A stretch of 64,000 nt of DNA from NCBI RefSeq assembly GCF_009604375.1, contig NZ_WEGH01000005.1:124001-188000 (forward strand), given 5' to 3'. The translations under genes and the position numbers were made by a program. The notes under the pieces were generated by a model. It ran no database searches and had not been told where the DNA came from. It saw only the letters and a list, made by a program, of their open reading frames with translations. The stretch's first letter is position 1. The number at the start of each line of letters is the position of its first letter. The DNA comes from Actinomadura macrotermitis (GTDB lineage: Bacteria > Actinomycetota > Actinomycetes > Streptosporangiales > Streptosporangiaceae). Shown one piece after another: positions 16,440-25,389 of the stretch.

Positions 16440-18362
16440 CTACCGCAGGGCCGTGCTCCCGCCGGGCCCGACCGGCAGCCACACCTTGCTGGTGCCCGGC
16501 ACCAGGGACACCTTGGTGCCCGCCGGGTAGCGCAGCGTGTAGTCGTAGTCGGTGGACAGGACGATCACGCCGAGCCGGTGGCCGGGCTTGACGACGTAGT
16601 CGGTCGGCTCCAGGTCCCAGCGCAGGGAGTACTGCTTCCCGGCCCTGAGCGGCTCGCTGCGGGCCGCGCCGTGCCGGTTGCGGGCGTCGAGCCACCCGCG
16701 CGTGATGATCTTGTAGGGGGCCGTCTCGGTGTGCAGCACCTGGCGGGTGGTGCAGCCGGGGTCGCCCGGGACGCTCTGGCCGAAGCAGACCTGCTCGGCC
16801 GTGGTGTCGCGGGTGCCGGTCGGCCGGGTGTCGGTGCCGTAGTCGACCAGCAGCGCGGTCAGGTACGGGGAGCGGCCGTCCAGGGAGGCGCGCACCGACG
16901 CCGCCGGGATGCCGTCCAGGCGGAGCGGCCTGGTCAGCGGCGGGGTGAGGAAGGCCAGCCGGTTCGGGTCGGCCTGGTCCTCGTTGACCAGCAGCTGGTC
17001 GGCGGTGCGGGTGCGGCCGGCGTCCACCAGCGTCTGCGGGGCGCCGTGGCGGGGCCGCAGGCCGAGCGTGCCGGGCTGCCCGGCCGGGCCCGCGTTCAGG
17101 CTGACCGCGACCTTCGAGGTGCCCGGGACGGGCCAGTCGGCCGCGGTCTCCCACTGGCCGGGGGCGCGCTCGATGTCGACGCGCGGCTCACGCTCGATGC
17201 CGTTCCGGATGTCGTACAGGTAGCGGTCGAACCAGTGGTGGATCTGGCGCAGCCACTCCTCGACCCGCCAGCGGAACGGGGTGGAGTGGTTGCCCTGCGA
17301 CAGCCACAGCTTGCGCGGCACGCCCGCCTGCTTGAGGGCGTTCCACCACTGCGCGGAGTTCTTGACCTTGACGTTCCAGTCGTTCAGGCCGTGCACCACC
17401 ATGACGGCCGCGTGCACGTTGCGCGCCTGGCCGACGTAGTCGCGCTGCGCCCAGACCTTGCCGTAGTCGCCGGTCTCGCGGTCCTGGGCGGCCTCGATGC
17501 CGTCAATGACCTTCGTGCAGACCTCGGGGTTCTGCCGGGTCAGCACGGCCTTGGCGAGGACGTCCAGGTCCTCGCCCTGGTAGCCGCCGGGCGCGACGAC
17601 GCCGCCGTTGGCGCGGTAGTAGTCGTACCAGGAGGAGATGCCCGCGATCGGCACGATCGCCTTCAGGCCCTTGACGCCCGTCGCGGCCGCCATGTTCGGC
17701 AGTGTGCCGTTGTAGGACTGGCCGATCATGCCGACGTTGCCGGTGGACCAGTCGGCGGTCACCGGCGTCCCGTCGGGCGCCCAGCCCTTGGCGCGGCCGT
17801 TCAGCCAGTCCACCGCGGCCTTGGCGCCGGCCTGCTCGCTGCGGTCCCCCGACGTCGGGCAGCCGGTCGAGCCGCCGGTGCCGATGCTGTCCAGGTTCGC
17901 CACGGCGTAGCCGCGCGGCAGGAAGTAGTTGTCGTAGATGCCGGGGAAGTAGTCGGCGACCGCGCGCTTGCTCGACTGCTTGGCCAGGGCGCGCGCGGAG
18001 TCGATGTCGACCGAGTGGTTCGGGACGTCCTTGATGCCGGCCCAGTACGGGCTGGCCTCCAGGATCGTCGGGACCTTCAGCCCGGCCGCGGTCTCCTTCG
18101 GCCGCATGATCCGCATCTGCACGCGGTCGCGGACGCCGTCGTGGTCGCTGTCGGCGGTCGTCTCGATGTTCACCGTCTGGGTGAGCGCGTCGGCCCGGCT
18201 GTAGATCGGCTGGGTCTCGCCGCCGCGCACGTGGGGGGTCGCGGGCGCCTTGTGGGCGGGTCCGGCCGCGGCGGCGGGCAGGGCGGTGGCGAGCCCGCCG
18301 GCGGCCAGCAGCGCCGCGCTGAGGGTGAGCGCGGCGCCGCTTCGCGGGAAGCGTCGTGTCAA
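16440..18362 (-). CDS. Secreted Xaa-Pro dipeptidyl-peptidase (S15 / CocE-NonD family)
   Basis: 640 residues starting at TTG 18362, which has AGGAG 6 bases upstream; longer starts lack a ribosome site. A signal peptide (residues 1-34, TRRFPRSGAALTLSAALLAA...ALPAAAA) may be Sec or, with its RR, Tat dependent. The alpha/beta-hydrolase domain has nucleophile Ser in GMIGQSYNGTLP, Asp in VHGLNDWN and His in LSQGNHSTPFR, followed by the PepX_C jelly-roll domain. The enzyme probably cleaves X-Pro dipeptides from extracellular peptides. Terminated convergently with the crotonase gene; divergent from the ABC transporter across a 200-base gap. Confidence 0.92.
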   Translation of the reverse strand: MTRRFPRSGAALTLSAALLAAGGLATALPAAAAGPAHKAPATPHVRGGETQPIYSRADALTQTVNIETTADSDHDGVRDRVQMRIMRPKETAAGLKVPTILEASPYWAGIKDVPNHSVDIDSARALAKQSSKRAVADYFPGIYDNYFLPRGYAVANLDSIGTGGSTGCPTSGDRSEQAGAKAAVDWLNGRAKGWAPDGTPVTADWSTGNVGMIGQSYNGTLPNMAAATGVKGLKAIVPIAGISSWYDYYRANGGVVAPGGYQGEDLDVLAKAVLTRQNPEVCTKVIDGIEAAQDRETGDYGKVWAQRDYVGQARNVHAAVMVVHGLNDWNVKVKNSAQWWNALKQAGVPRKLWLSQGNHSTPFRWRVEEWLRQIHHWFDRYLYDIRNGIEREPRVDIERAPGQWETAADWPVPGTSKVAVSLNAGPAGQPGTLGLRPRHGAPQTLVDAGRTRTADQLLVNEDQADPNRLAFLTPPLTRPLRLDGIPAASVRASLDGRSPYLTALLVDYGTDTRPTGTRDTTAEQVCFGQSVPGDPGCTTRQVLHTETAPYKIITRGWLDARNRHGAARSEPLRAGKQYSLRWDLEPTDYVVKPGHRLGVIVLSTDYDYTLRYPAGTKVSLVPGTSKVWLPVGPGGSTALR

Positions 18363-18562
18363 GAGGGGCTCCTGAGGGGTGTGAGCCGGAAATTCTTGAT
18401 CATGTTTACGCCGTGCGGACCTGCCTGTCCACACAAAGGCCCTATGTCGGTCACTTCAGCCGAGAGCGGAGCGCGGGAAGCGGGGCGGCCGGCCCGGTGT
18501 TGGATAGGGCGGCGAGATGCTTACTTGATTACGTTTCATCGATCCCCTCGTGGAGGCCCCGA

Positions 18563-20485
18563 ATGACGATGCCGGGCAACGGCTGGCAGGTGATGGCCTC
18601 GTTCCGCCGTGACGACTCGGTGACCAAGCAGAAGCTGAAGCCGGGCACCGTGCGGCGCATCGCCGGGTACGCCCGCCCCTACACCCGCGAGCTGGTGCTG
18701 TTCCTGGCGCTCAACGCGTTCGCCGCGGTGATCGTGGTGGCCAACCCGCTGCTGCTGAAGTCGATCATCGACCGGGGCATCGTGCCCGGCCGCACCGGCC
18801 TGGTGGTCTGGCTGGCCGTCGCGGTCGCCGGCCTCGCCCTGCTGGAGGCCGTCCTCGGCCTGTTCCAGCGCTGGTACTCCGCGCGCATCGGCGAGGGCCT
18901 CATCTACGACCTGCGCACCCAGGTGTTCGGGCACGTCCAGCGCCAGCCCGTCGCGTTCTTCATGCGCGCGCAGACCGGGTCCCTGGTCAGCCGGCTGAAC
19001 TCCGACGTGATCGGCGCGCAGCGCGCCCTCACCACCACGCTGTCGTCGGTGGTGTCCAACGTGATCAGCCTGGTCCTGGTGCTGGTCACCATGCTGGTGC
19101 TGTCCTGGCAGGTCACGGTGATCGCGCTGCTGCTCCTGCCGATCTTCATCCTGCCCGCCAAGTGGGTCGGCCGCCGGCTGTCGTCGATCTCCCGCGAGCA
19201 GATGCAGCTGGACGCCGAGATGAGCTCGCTGATGACCGAGCGCTTCAACGTCGCCGGCGCCATGCTGGCCAAGCTGTACGGCCGCCCCGCCGACGAGGAG
19301 GAGCTGTTCTCCGGCCGCGCCGCGCGGGTCCGCGACATCGGCGTGGTCGCCTCCATGTACGGCCGGGTCTTCTTCACCGCGCTCACCCTCGTCGCGGCCC
19401 TCGCCACCGCCATGGTCTACGGCGTCGGCGGCTACCTGGTGGTGGACGGCTCCCTGCAGCTCGGCACGCTGGTCGCCCTCGCCACCCTGCTCACCCGCAT
19501 GTACGGGCCGCTGACCGCGCTGTCCAACGTGCACGTGGACGTGATGACGGCCTTGGTCAGCTTCGACCGGGTGTTCGAGGTGCTGGACCTCAAGCCGCTC
19601 ATCGACGACCGCAAGGGCGCCACGCCGCTCGCGGTCCCGGCGGGCGCGGACGGGCAGGGTCCGGCCGCGCCGTCCGTCCAGTTCGACCACGTGCGGTTCG
19701 CCTACCCGGCCGCCGAGGAGGTCTCGCTGGCCTCCCTGGAGTCGATCGCGCGCACCGACACCGCCCCCGGCCGCGAGGTGCTGCACGACGTGGACTTCAC
19801 CGCCGAGCCGGGCCAGCTGGTCGCGCTGGTCGGCCCGTCCGGCGCGGGCAAGTCCACCATCACCCACCTGGTCTCGCGCCTGTACGACGTGTCGGGCGGC
19901 GCGGTGCGCGTCGGCGGCGAGGACGTCCGCGACGTCACCCTGGCGTCGCTGCGCGAGCGCGTCGGCGTGGTCAGCCAGGACGCCCACCTGTTCCACGACT
20001 CCATCCGCGCCAACATGGCCTACGCCAAGCCGGACGCCTCCGACGAGGAGATCCTGGCGGCGCTGGAGGCCGCGCAGATCGGCGGCCTGGTCGCCGCGAT
20101 GCCCGAGGGCCTGGACACCGTGGTGGGGGACCGGGGCTACCGGCTGTCGGGCGGCGAGAAGCAGCGCCTGGCCCTCGCCCGGCTGCTGCTGAAGGCCCCC
20201 TCGGTGGTGGTGCTGGACGAGGCCACCGCGCACCTGGACTCCGAGTCCGAGGCGGCGGTGCAGCGGGCGCTGAAGACCGCGCTCGCCGGCCGGACCTCGC
20301 TGGTGATCGCGCACCGGCTGTCCACCATCCGCGAGGCCGACCAGATCCTGGTCGTCGAGGACGGCCGGATCGCCGAGCGCGGCACCCACGAGGAGCTGCT
20401 GCTCGCCGGCGGCCTGTACGCCGAGCTGTACCGCACCCAGTTCTCCCGCCAGAACCGGGAGGAGGCCGCCACCGAGGCGTTCTGA
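18563..20485 (+). CDS. ABC exporter, fused membrane and ATPase domains
   Basis: 640 residues. Six transmembrane helices (about residues 50-330; e.g. ELVLFLALNAFAAVIVV, VISLVLVLVTMLVLSW) precede the ATPase domain with Walker A GPSGAGKST, signature LSGGEKQRLALAR, Walker B VVVLDEATAHLD and the H-loop IAHRLST. A homodimeric or heterodimeric type IV exporter of lipids or drugs is likely; there is no partner half-transporter next to it. ATG 18563 has GGAGG 6 bases upstream. The 200 bases in front (18363-18562) are divergent with the peptidase and contain relatively AT-rich sequence around 18520-18540, where its promoter must lie. Confidence 0.92.
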   Translation: MTMPGNGWQVMASFRRDDSVTKQKLKPGTVRRIAGYARPYTRELVLFLALNAFAAVIVVANPLLLKSIIDRGIVPGRTGLVVWLAVAVAGLALLEAVLGLFQRWYSARIGEGLIYDLRTQVFGHVQRQPVAFFMRAQTGSLVSRLNSDVIGAQRALTTTLSSVVSNVISLVLVLVTMLVLSWQVTVIALLLLPIFILPAKWVGRRLSSISREQMQLDAEMSSLMTERFNVAGAMLAKLYGRPADEEELFSGRAARVRDIGVVASMYGRVFFTALTLVAALATAMVYGVGGYLVVDGSLQLGTLVALATLLTRMYGPLTALSNVHVDVMTALVSFDRVFEVLDLKPLIDDRKGATPLAVPAGADGQGPAAPSVQFDHVRFAYPAAEEVSLASLESIARTDTAPGREVLHDVDFTAEPGQLVALVGPSGAGKSTITHLVSRLYDVSGGAVRVGGEDVRDVTLASLRERVGVVSQDAHLFHDSIRANMAYAKPDASDEEILAALEAAQIGGLVAAMPEGLDTVVGDRGYRLSGGEKQRLALARLLLKAPSVVVLDEATAHLDSESEAAVQRALKTALAGRTSLVIAHRLSTIREADQILVVEDGRIAERGTHEELLLAGGLYAELYRTQFSRQNREEAATEAF

Positions 20486-20700
20486 CCCGTTCCCCCCGCG
20501 CTCCTCTCCAGCGCGACCGGCGTTACCTGTGAATATCGGCGTGTCCTGAGGGAAAACCCTTACGTGTATCCGCGCGATGCGGTTTTCTTGTCTTCCTTTC
20601 CGGGCGCCGTGATCGCAACCTGACGGCCATCCCGTGACATCACAGTGGTAGGCGGGTGCCACCGTCCAGTGCGCCGCATCCGCGCGAGAGAGGGGAAAAC

Positions 20701-20853
20701 ATGCGTCTGACGATCAACCCCGAACGGCTCGTGAAGCCCGGTCCGGGCCGCTACACCGTGCTGCTGGTCGGCCTCGGCGCCGCGGGCGTCGCGCTCGGCT
20801 GGCTCGGCCCGGAGGTGGCGCACTCCTCGGCGGCGGTCATCCGCCGCCGCTGA
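20701..20853 (+). CDS. 50-aa single-pass membrane protein
   Basis: ATG 20701 with a strong Shine-Dalgarno (AGGGG, 5 bases upstream) opens a 50-codon frame: a basic N-terminus with Pro/Gly, one hydrophobic segment YTVLLVGLGAAGVALGWLG (about 18-36) and a basic end RRR. The last 17 bases overlap the end of the convergent sulfotransferase gene. The upstream 215-base gap (20486-20700) is AT-richer than the surroundings (20560-20660) and would hold its promoter. Family unknown. The strong ribosome site is the main evidence that it is real. Confidence 0.6.
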   Translation: MRLTINPERLVKPGPGRYTVLLVGLGAAGVALGWLGPEVAHSSAAVIRRR

Positions 20854-21793
20854 GCGGGTACCCCAGGCGCGTCAGCTCGGTCCCGGCGATCTTCTCGACC
20901 TGCGCGAGCTGCCGCGGCGTCAGCCGCTCGCGCCAGACGCCCGTCGCGGGCTCGGCCGCCTCCCGGTCGCGGGGGCGGACCAGGCCCGCCAGGGTGCCGG
21001 TGGACACCGGCGCCTCCAGGAAGGCCGACACCTGCCCGGCGATCCGGCTGGGACTGGCGATCAGGTCCTCGTAGCGGACGGTGTGCAGCTGGTCGTCGGG
21101 GGTCTGCGCGCGCAGCCGGGCGCTGAGCCGCACCGAGCCGCGCCAGCGCAGCGCGCACTTGACCGCCGCCGCCGACCTCGGCCAGCGGTCGCGCTCGGTG
21201 AGGTCCTCCACGCCGAAGAAGGGGTTGGGGAACACCTTGTCCAGGTTGGCCAGGCCCGGCTTGAACCAGGCCAGGCAGCGCTCGTCGGTGAGCATGTCGG
21301 CGACCACGTCGCGGCCGTCGCGGATGACCTGCAGCAGCTGGGCGTCGGGGAAGGCGTCCAGCAGCACGTCGGCGCTGTAGATCAGGTCGGGGGAGGCGTC
21401 GGCGAACCGCGCCACCTCGCGCGGCTCCACGCACGGCCCGGCCCGGTCGGCCTCGGCGCGGGTGGCGCCGGCCCGCAGCCGCAGCCCGGCCAGCTCCCGG
21501 CACTCGGGCGGGCACTCCGCGCAGGAGCGCGCCGAGATCTGCCACGCCTCGGCGTAGGCGTCGCGCAGCACCCGGGCGGCGCCCGTCCCCTGCTCGGAGG
21601 CGATCGCCGGGCGGCGGGCGAAGGCGTACAGCAGCCGCAGCACGCTCGGGCGGCCGGAGGTCAGGTGGAAGCCCGCGGACCGCTTCAGCGCGCGCGCGAG
21701 CAGGTCCGCGCCGGAGTGGGGGGCTCCCAGCACGAACACGGGGCGGCGGACCTTCGTGCCGTGGATCACCAGGATGTGCGGCGTCGACCTCAT
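20837..21793 (-). CDS. Sulfotransferase family protein
   Basis: 318 residues. The 5'-phosphosulfate-binding loop is seen at RPVFVLGAPHSGADLLARAL (about 15-35), the 3'-phosphate region at LLQVIRDGRDVVADM and a later RYEDLIASPSRIAGQVSAFL typical of the Sulfotransfer_1/3 families. A Cys cluster (RSCAECPPEC) lies near residue 95. The donor would be PAPS; the acceptor (carbohydrate, lipid or small molecule) is unknown. The minus-strand ATG at 21793 is the best start although its ribosome site (AGG) is weak. Divergent from the sirtuin gene with 108 bases between. Confidence 0.82.
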   Translation of the reverse strand: MRSTPHILVIHGTKVRRPVFVLGAPHSGADLLARALKRSAGFHLTSGRPSVLRLLYAFARRPAIASEQGTGAARVLRDAYAEAWQISARSCAECPPECRELAGLRLRAGATRAEADRAGPCVEPREVARFADASPDLIYSADVLLDAFPDAQLLQVIRDGRDVVADMLTDERCLAWFKPGLANLDKVFPNPFFGVEDLTERDRWPRSAAAVKCALRWRGSVRLSARLRAQTPDDQLHTVRYEDLIASPSRIAGQVSAFLEAPVSTGTLAGLVRPRDREAAEPATGVWRERLTPRQLAQVEKIAGTELTRLGYPLSGGG

Positions 21794-21889
21794 AGAAGTG
21801 CCTATTTTCGCATCTCCGAAGGCGTGGACGGCCGCGACGCTCCGCCGGATCCGGCCGGATATCCGTCTCGAACCAGTGCGTTCCGGACC

Positions 21890-21895
21890 TAGCCT
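21890..21895 (+). promoter_or_regulatory. -10 element of a leaderless sirtuin transcript
   Basis: TAGCCT ends 6 bases before ATG 21902, with no usable Shine-Dalgarno between; same geometry as for fdhD, selA, selD and sufR. Confidence 0.45.
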
Positions 21896-21901
21896 GGGGT
21901 C

Positions 21902-22663
21902 ATGGACGTTCCTCCCGCGCTGCTGGCCGCCCTGCCGGACGCCCGGTCGATCACCGTGCTCACCGGCGCCGGGATCAGCACCGACAGCGGCATCCCCGAC
22001 TTCCGCGGCCCGCAGGGCGTGTGGACCAGGGATCCGGCGGCCGCGCGGCTGTCCACGATCGGCGCCTACCTCGCCGACCCGCAGGTCCGCGCCGACGCCT
22101 GGCGGTCTCGCCGCGACCACCCGGCCTGGCACGCCGAGCCGAACGCCGCGCACGCCGCCCTGGCCGGGCTGGAGCGGGCCGGCCGGCTGCGCGCGCTGAT
22201 CACCCAGAACATCGACGGGCTGCACCAGCGCGCCGGGTCGGCGGCGGTGCTGGAGATCCACGGCACCATGCGCGAGGCCGAGTGCCTGGCCTGCGGCCTG
22301 CGCACCCCGATGCCGGAGGTGCTGGCGCGGGTGGACGCGGGCGAGCAGGACCCGCCCTGCCCCGAGTGCGGCGGCATCCAGAAGTCGGCCACGATCTCCT
22401 TCGGGCAGCCGCTGCGGCAGGACGTGCTGGACGCCTCGATCACCGCCGCCCGCGAGTGCGACCTGTTCCTGGCCGTCGGCACCTCGCTGACCGTCGAGCC
22501 GGCCGCGAGCCTCTGCCTGGAGGCGGTGGAGCGCGGCGCCCCGCTGATGATCCTGAACGCCGAGCCGACGCCCTACGACGCGGTGGCCGCCGCCGTCGTG
22601 CGCGGGCCGATCGGGGAGACGCTGCCGCGGCTGGCGGATCTGGTCCTCGGGGCCGCCCGGTGA
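21902..22663 (+). CDS. NAD-dependent protein deacylase, Sir2 family
   Basis: 253 residues. Rossmann motif GAGISTDSGIPDFRGPQGVW (22-41), TQNIDGLHQRAG (101-112), catalytic His120 (EIHGTM), and a zinc ribbon with C128-C131 and C153-C156. All elements needed for NAD-dependent lysine deacylation are intact. Residues equivalent to the Tyr/Arg pair of SIRT5-like desuccinylases are not seen in the usual place, so deacetylase is the default call. Likely target classes in actinobacteria include acyl-CoA synthetases, and two such genes (fadD-like, prpE) occur later in the window, but no direct link is shown. Confidence 0.94.
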   Translation: MDVPPALLAALPDARSITVLTGAGISTDSGIPDFRGPQGVWTRDPAAARLSTIGAYLADPQVRADAWRSRRDHPAWHAEPNAAHAALAGLERAGRLRALITQNIDGLHQRAGSAAVLEIHGTMREAECLACGLRTPMPEVLARVDAGEQDPPCPECGGIQKSATISFGQPLRQDVLDASITAARECDLFLAVGTSLTVEPAASLCLEAVERGAPLMILNAEPTPYDAVAAAVVRGPIGETLPRLADLVLGAAR

Positions 22664-22754
22664 GCCCCTGCCAGCTCGTGCCCGCCGCCCCCTTTCCCTT
22701 GCGCGCGTATCCTGCGAAGCTCTATGGGTCGTACGGCGAGGAGGAGTCGGGTTG

Positions 22755-23753
22755 ATGAGCGGGGGCGCCCGCACGGGGGCGGGGGACGGCCGGTCCGCCG
22801 TACCCTCGGCCACCCCGCACCGCCCGCGGCTGCGTCCCGGTGACCGCGTCGCCGTGGTCGCCCCGAGCGGCCCGGTCGACCCGGCCCGCCTGGACGCCGG
22901 GCGCGCCGTGCTGCGCGGCCTCGGCCTCGAGGTGATCGTGGGCAAGCACGCGCTGCAGCGGACCGGCCTGGCCGAGGAGCCCGCCCCGGCGTCCTGGCAC
23001 GGCCTGGCCGGCGCCGACGCCGACCGCGCCGCCGACCTGACGGACGCCTGGTGCGACCCGGCCGTGCGCGGCGTGGTCTGCGCCCGCGGCGGCTACGGCG
23101 CCACCCGCGTGCTGGACCACCTGGACTGGGCCGCGCTCGCCGCCGCCGGGCCGAAGGCCCTGCTCGGCTCCAGCGACGTCACCGCCCTGCACGCCGCGTT
23201 CGGCGCCCGGCTCGGCGTGACCACCTTCTTCGGGCCGATGCCCGCCGGGTTCCTCGGCACCGGGCACGCGGCCAGCGTGGAGTCGCTGCGCGCCGCGCTG
23301 TTCGGCGCGCCGGACGGCCGCCCGGCGGCCGTGCGCGGCACCCACGCCCTGGTCCCGGGCCGCGCCGAGGGCCCGCTGACCGGCGGGACCCTCGCGCTGC
23401 TGACGGCGCTGCTCGGCACCCCCTACGCCCCGCCGCCCGCGGCCGGCCGGATCGTGTTCCTGGAGGACGTCACCGAGGCGCCCTACCGGATCGACCGGAT
23501 GCTGGTGCAGCTGCGCCAGTCGGGCTGGCTGGACGGCGCCGCCGGGTTCGCCCTCGGCGCCTTCACCGACTGCGGCGACCCCGCCGAGCTGGACGCGGTC
23601 CTGGCCGCCCGGCTCGGGCCGCTCGGCGTGCCCGTCCTGGCCGGCCTGCCCGCCGGCCACGGAACGTGCCAGTCCACCCTGGAGCTGGGCGCCCGGGTCC
23701 GGCTGGACGCGGGCGCACTGACGCTGCAAGCCCCCCACGGAGGTGCCCGATGA
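22755..23753 (+). CDS. LD-carboxypeptidase, S66 family
   Basis: 332 residues. Typical opening LRPGDRVAVVAPSGPVDPARL; nucleophile Ser in LLGSSDVTALHAAF; Glu in IVFLEDVTEAPYRIDRML; His in GLPAGHGTCQSTL. S66 enzymes cut the L-D bond between diaminopimelate and the terminal D-Ala of murein tetrapeptides in recycling, or act on microcin-like peptides. No signal peptide, so cytosolic recycling is favoured. ATG 22755 is preceded by AGGAGGAG at 8 bases. Stop overlaps the next gene (ATGA, 23750-23753). Confidence 0.92.
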   Translation: MSGGARTGAGDGRSAVPSATPHRPRLRPGDRVAVVAPSGPVDPARLDAGRAVLRGLGLEVIVGKHALQRTGLAEEPAPASWHGLAGADADRAADLTDAWCDPAVRGVVCARGGYGATRVLDHLDWAALAAAGPKALLGSSDVTALHAAFGARLGVTTFFGPMPAGFLGTGHAASVESLRAALFGAPDGRPAAVRGTHALVPGRAEGPLTGGTLALLTALLGTPYAPPPAAGRIVFLEDVTEAPYRIDRMLVQLRQSGWLDGAAGFALGAFTDCGDPAELDAVLAARLGPLGVPVLAGLPAGHGTCQSTLELGARVRLDAGALTLQAPHGGAR

Positions 23754-24637
23754 GCGGCCGGCACGCGCGTCCCGACCCGACCGATGACGGCACCCTGGAC
23801 TCCCTGCTGGTGCTGGTCGCCGAGAGCCTCGGCTACTCCTGCCGGGCGCTGCCGGGCGACGTGATGCTGCTGGAGGGCGCCACCCGCCTGCACGTCAGCA
23901 TGCGCAACCTGCGCCAGCTGGCCCGCCTGGTGCCGCGCGACGACTGGCCCGCGCTGGTCTCCGACCACGTCACCACGATCGTCACCGCGATCGAGGAGCC
24001 GCTGGACCTGTCGGACTTCGAGCTCGCCCAGCATCTGCTGCGCACCCGGATCTACCCGGCCGAGGCCGACAACGGCGTGCTGGCCGCGCGGCCGTTCGCG
24101 GCCGGGCTGATCGAGGTGGTCGTGGTGGACACCCCGACCACCGTGCGCACCGTCACCGTCGAGGAGATGCACGGCTGGCCGGTGTCGGGCGACGCCCTGT
24201 TCATGCTGGGCCGCTCCAACGTGCGCGCCGACGGGTCGCTGGAGCACACCGAGCAGGACCTGGCGGGCGTGCGGGTGTCGGTGCTGCACGGCTGGACGTT
24301 CTACGCCGTCACGCACCTGGCCTGGCTGGAGGAGTACCTGCCGATCGGCCCCTACGGCGCCCTGGTGATCGCGCCGAACCGCAGCCTGATCGTGGCGCAC
24401 GCGCTGCGGCCCGAGGGCGACCCGCGGGCCCGGCACCGGGCCGCGGTCGCCGCCGCGGGCGAGCTGCAGGCGCACGCCCACCGCGCCTACGAGGACGGCC
24501 CCGGATCGCTCAGCCCGCACCTGTACTGGTGGCGCGGCGGCGAGCTCACCATGCTGGAGACCCGCTACGACGGCGACACGCTGGTGCTGCCCGGCGAGTT
24601 CGTGTCGATGCTGACCACCCTGGCCGCCGAGCACTGA
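23750..24637 (+). CDS. Conserved hypothetical protein, 295 aa
   Basis: A soluble acidic protein without signal or membrane segments. Recognisable strings include SLLVLVAESLGYSCRAL near the N-terminus, MRNLRQLARLVPRDDWPALVSDHV, RIYPAEADNGVLAARPFAAG and WLEEYLPIGPYGALVIAPNRSLIVAHAL. The length and the alternation of helices with two beta regions recall DUF1444-type proteins, but I cannot confirm this. It is coupled to the LD-carboxypeptidase gene by an ATGA overlap, so the two are co-expressed; a role in the same envelope context is only a guess. A hairpin follows immediately. Confidence 0.75.
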   Translation: MSGRHARPDPTDDGTLDSLLVLVAESLGYSCRALPGDVMLLEGATRLHVSMRNLRQLARLVPRDDWPALVSDHVTTIVTAIEEPLDLSDFELAQHLLRTRIYPAEADNGVLAARPFAAGLIEVVVVDTPTTVRTVTVEEMHGWPVSGDALFMLGRSNVRADGSLEHTEQDLAGVRVSVLHGWTFYAVTHLAWLEEYLPIGPYGALVIAPNRSLIVAHALRPEGDPRARHRAAVAAAGELQAHAHRAYEDGPGSLSPHLYWWRGGELTMLETRYDGDTLVLPGEFVSMLTTLAAEH

Positions 24638-24662
24638 GCCCGGCCCCCGAGGGGGACCGGGC
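24638..24662. terminator. Terminator hairpin between convergent genes
   Basis: GCCCGG-CCCCC (24638-24648) pairs with GGGGG-A-CCGGGC (24651-24662), loop GA, one bulged A. It directly follows the stop at 24637 and lies 15 bases from the end of the convergent yczE-like gene. Confidence 0.65.
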
Positions 24663-24677
24663 CCGGCACGCGGCGGA

Positions 24678-25307
24678 TCAGCACGCGGCGGGCTCGGGCC
24701 GGGGCTCGGCCGCGGGCGCCGGGACGGGCCTCTTGATCTCCAGGGCCGGGATGAACACGTGCGCGAGCGGGCCGATCGCGACCGCGTACAGCAGCGTCCC
24801 GACGCCGACGGTGCCGCCGAGCAGCCAGCCGAGCGCGAGCACGCCCACCTCGATGCCGGTGCGCACCACCCGGATGGAGTGGCCGCGCGCGGCGAGGCCG
24901 GTGGTCAGGCCGTCGCGCGGGCCCGAGCCGAACCCGGCGCCGATGTAGCAGCCGGTGGCGAAGCCGCCCACCGCGATCGCGGCGATCAGGTACGCCCAGC
25001 GGGCCGGCAGCGCGTGCGCCTCCGGCAGCAGGTACAGGAACAGGTCGGCGAACACGCCGACCAGCAGCACGTTGCTGATCGTGCCGAGGCCGGGGCGCTG
25101 GCGCAGCGGGATCCAGCCGAGCATGACCACCGCCCCGGCGATGATGATCCAGGTGCCGATGGACAGCCCGAACGTGCGCGACAGCCCCTGGTGGAACACG
25201 TCCCACGGGTCGTTGCCGAGCGTCGAGGACACCTGCAGGGCGATGCCGAGCCCGTAGAGGGCCAATCCGCCGTAGAGCTGCACCAGGCGTCGCACCATCA
25301 AAGCCAT
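24678..25307 (-). CDS. YczE-like membrane protein
   Basis: 209 residues from ATG 25307 (GGGGGAA upstream). About five transmembrane helices: LYGGLALYGLGIALQV, TWIIIAGAVVMLGW, NVLLVGVFADLFLYLL, WAYLIAAIAVGGFATGCYIG and TGIEVGVLALGWLLGGTVG, with the family strings GNDPWDVFHQGLS and GAGFGSGPRDGLTTG. YczE-family proteins are usually encoded next to a MocR-type regulator (YczR), as here. They are thought to be transporters of an unidentified small molecule. A Cys-ending proline/glutamate-rich tail follows the last helix. Confidence 0.85.
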   Translation of the reverse strand: MALMVRRLVQLYGGLALYGLGIALQVSSTLGNDPWDVFHQGLSRTFGLSIGTWIIIAGAVVMLGWIPLRQRPGLGTISNVLLVGVFADLFLYLLPEAHALPARWAYLIAAIAVGGFATGCYIGAGFGSGPRDGLTTGLAARGHSIRVVRTGIEVGVLALGWLLGGTVGVGTLLYAVAIGPLAHVFIPALEIKRPVPAPAAEPRPEPAAC

Positions 25308-25346
25308 TGTCCGTTCCCCCCTCGATTTCAAGCCAGTTTGTCGCAT

Positions 25347-25371
25347 TTGGCCCTGGAAACTTAAGGGCCAA
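25347..25371. promoter_or_regulatory. Inverted repeat in the yczE/mocR divergent promoter
   Basis: TTGGCCCT (25347-25354) and AGGGCCAA (25364-25371), 9 bases apart, form a perfect inverted repeat in the middle of the 82-base gap between the two divergent start codons. It is the natural candidate for the MocR regulator's operator. Confidence 0.55.
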
Positions 25372-25389
25372 TGGGGGAAAGTGGCCTGT

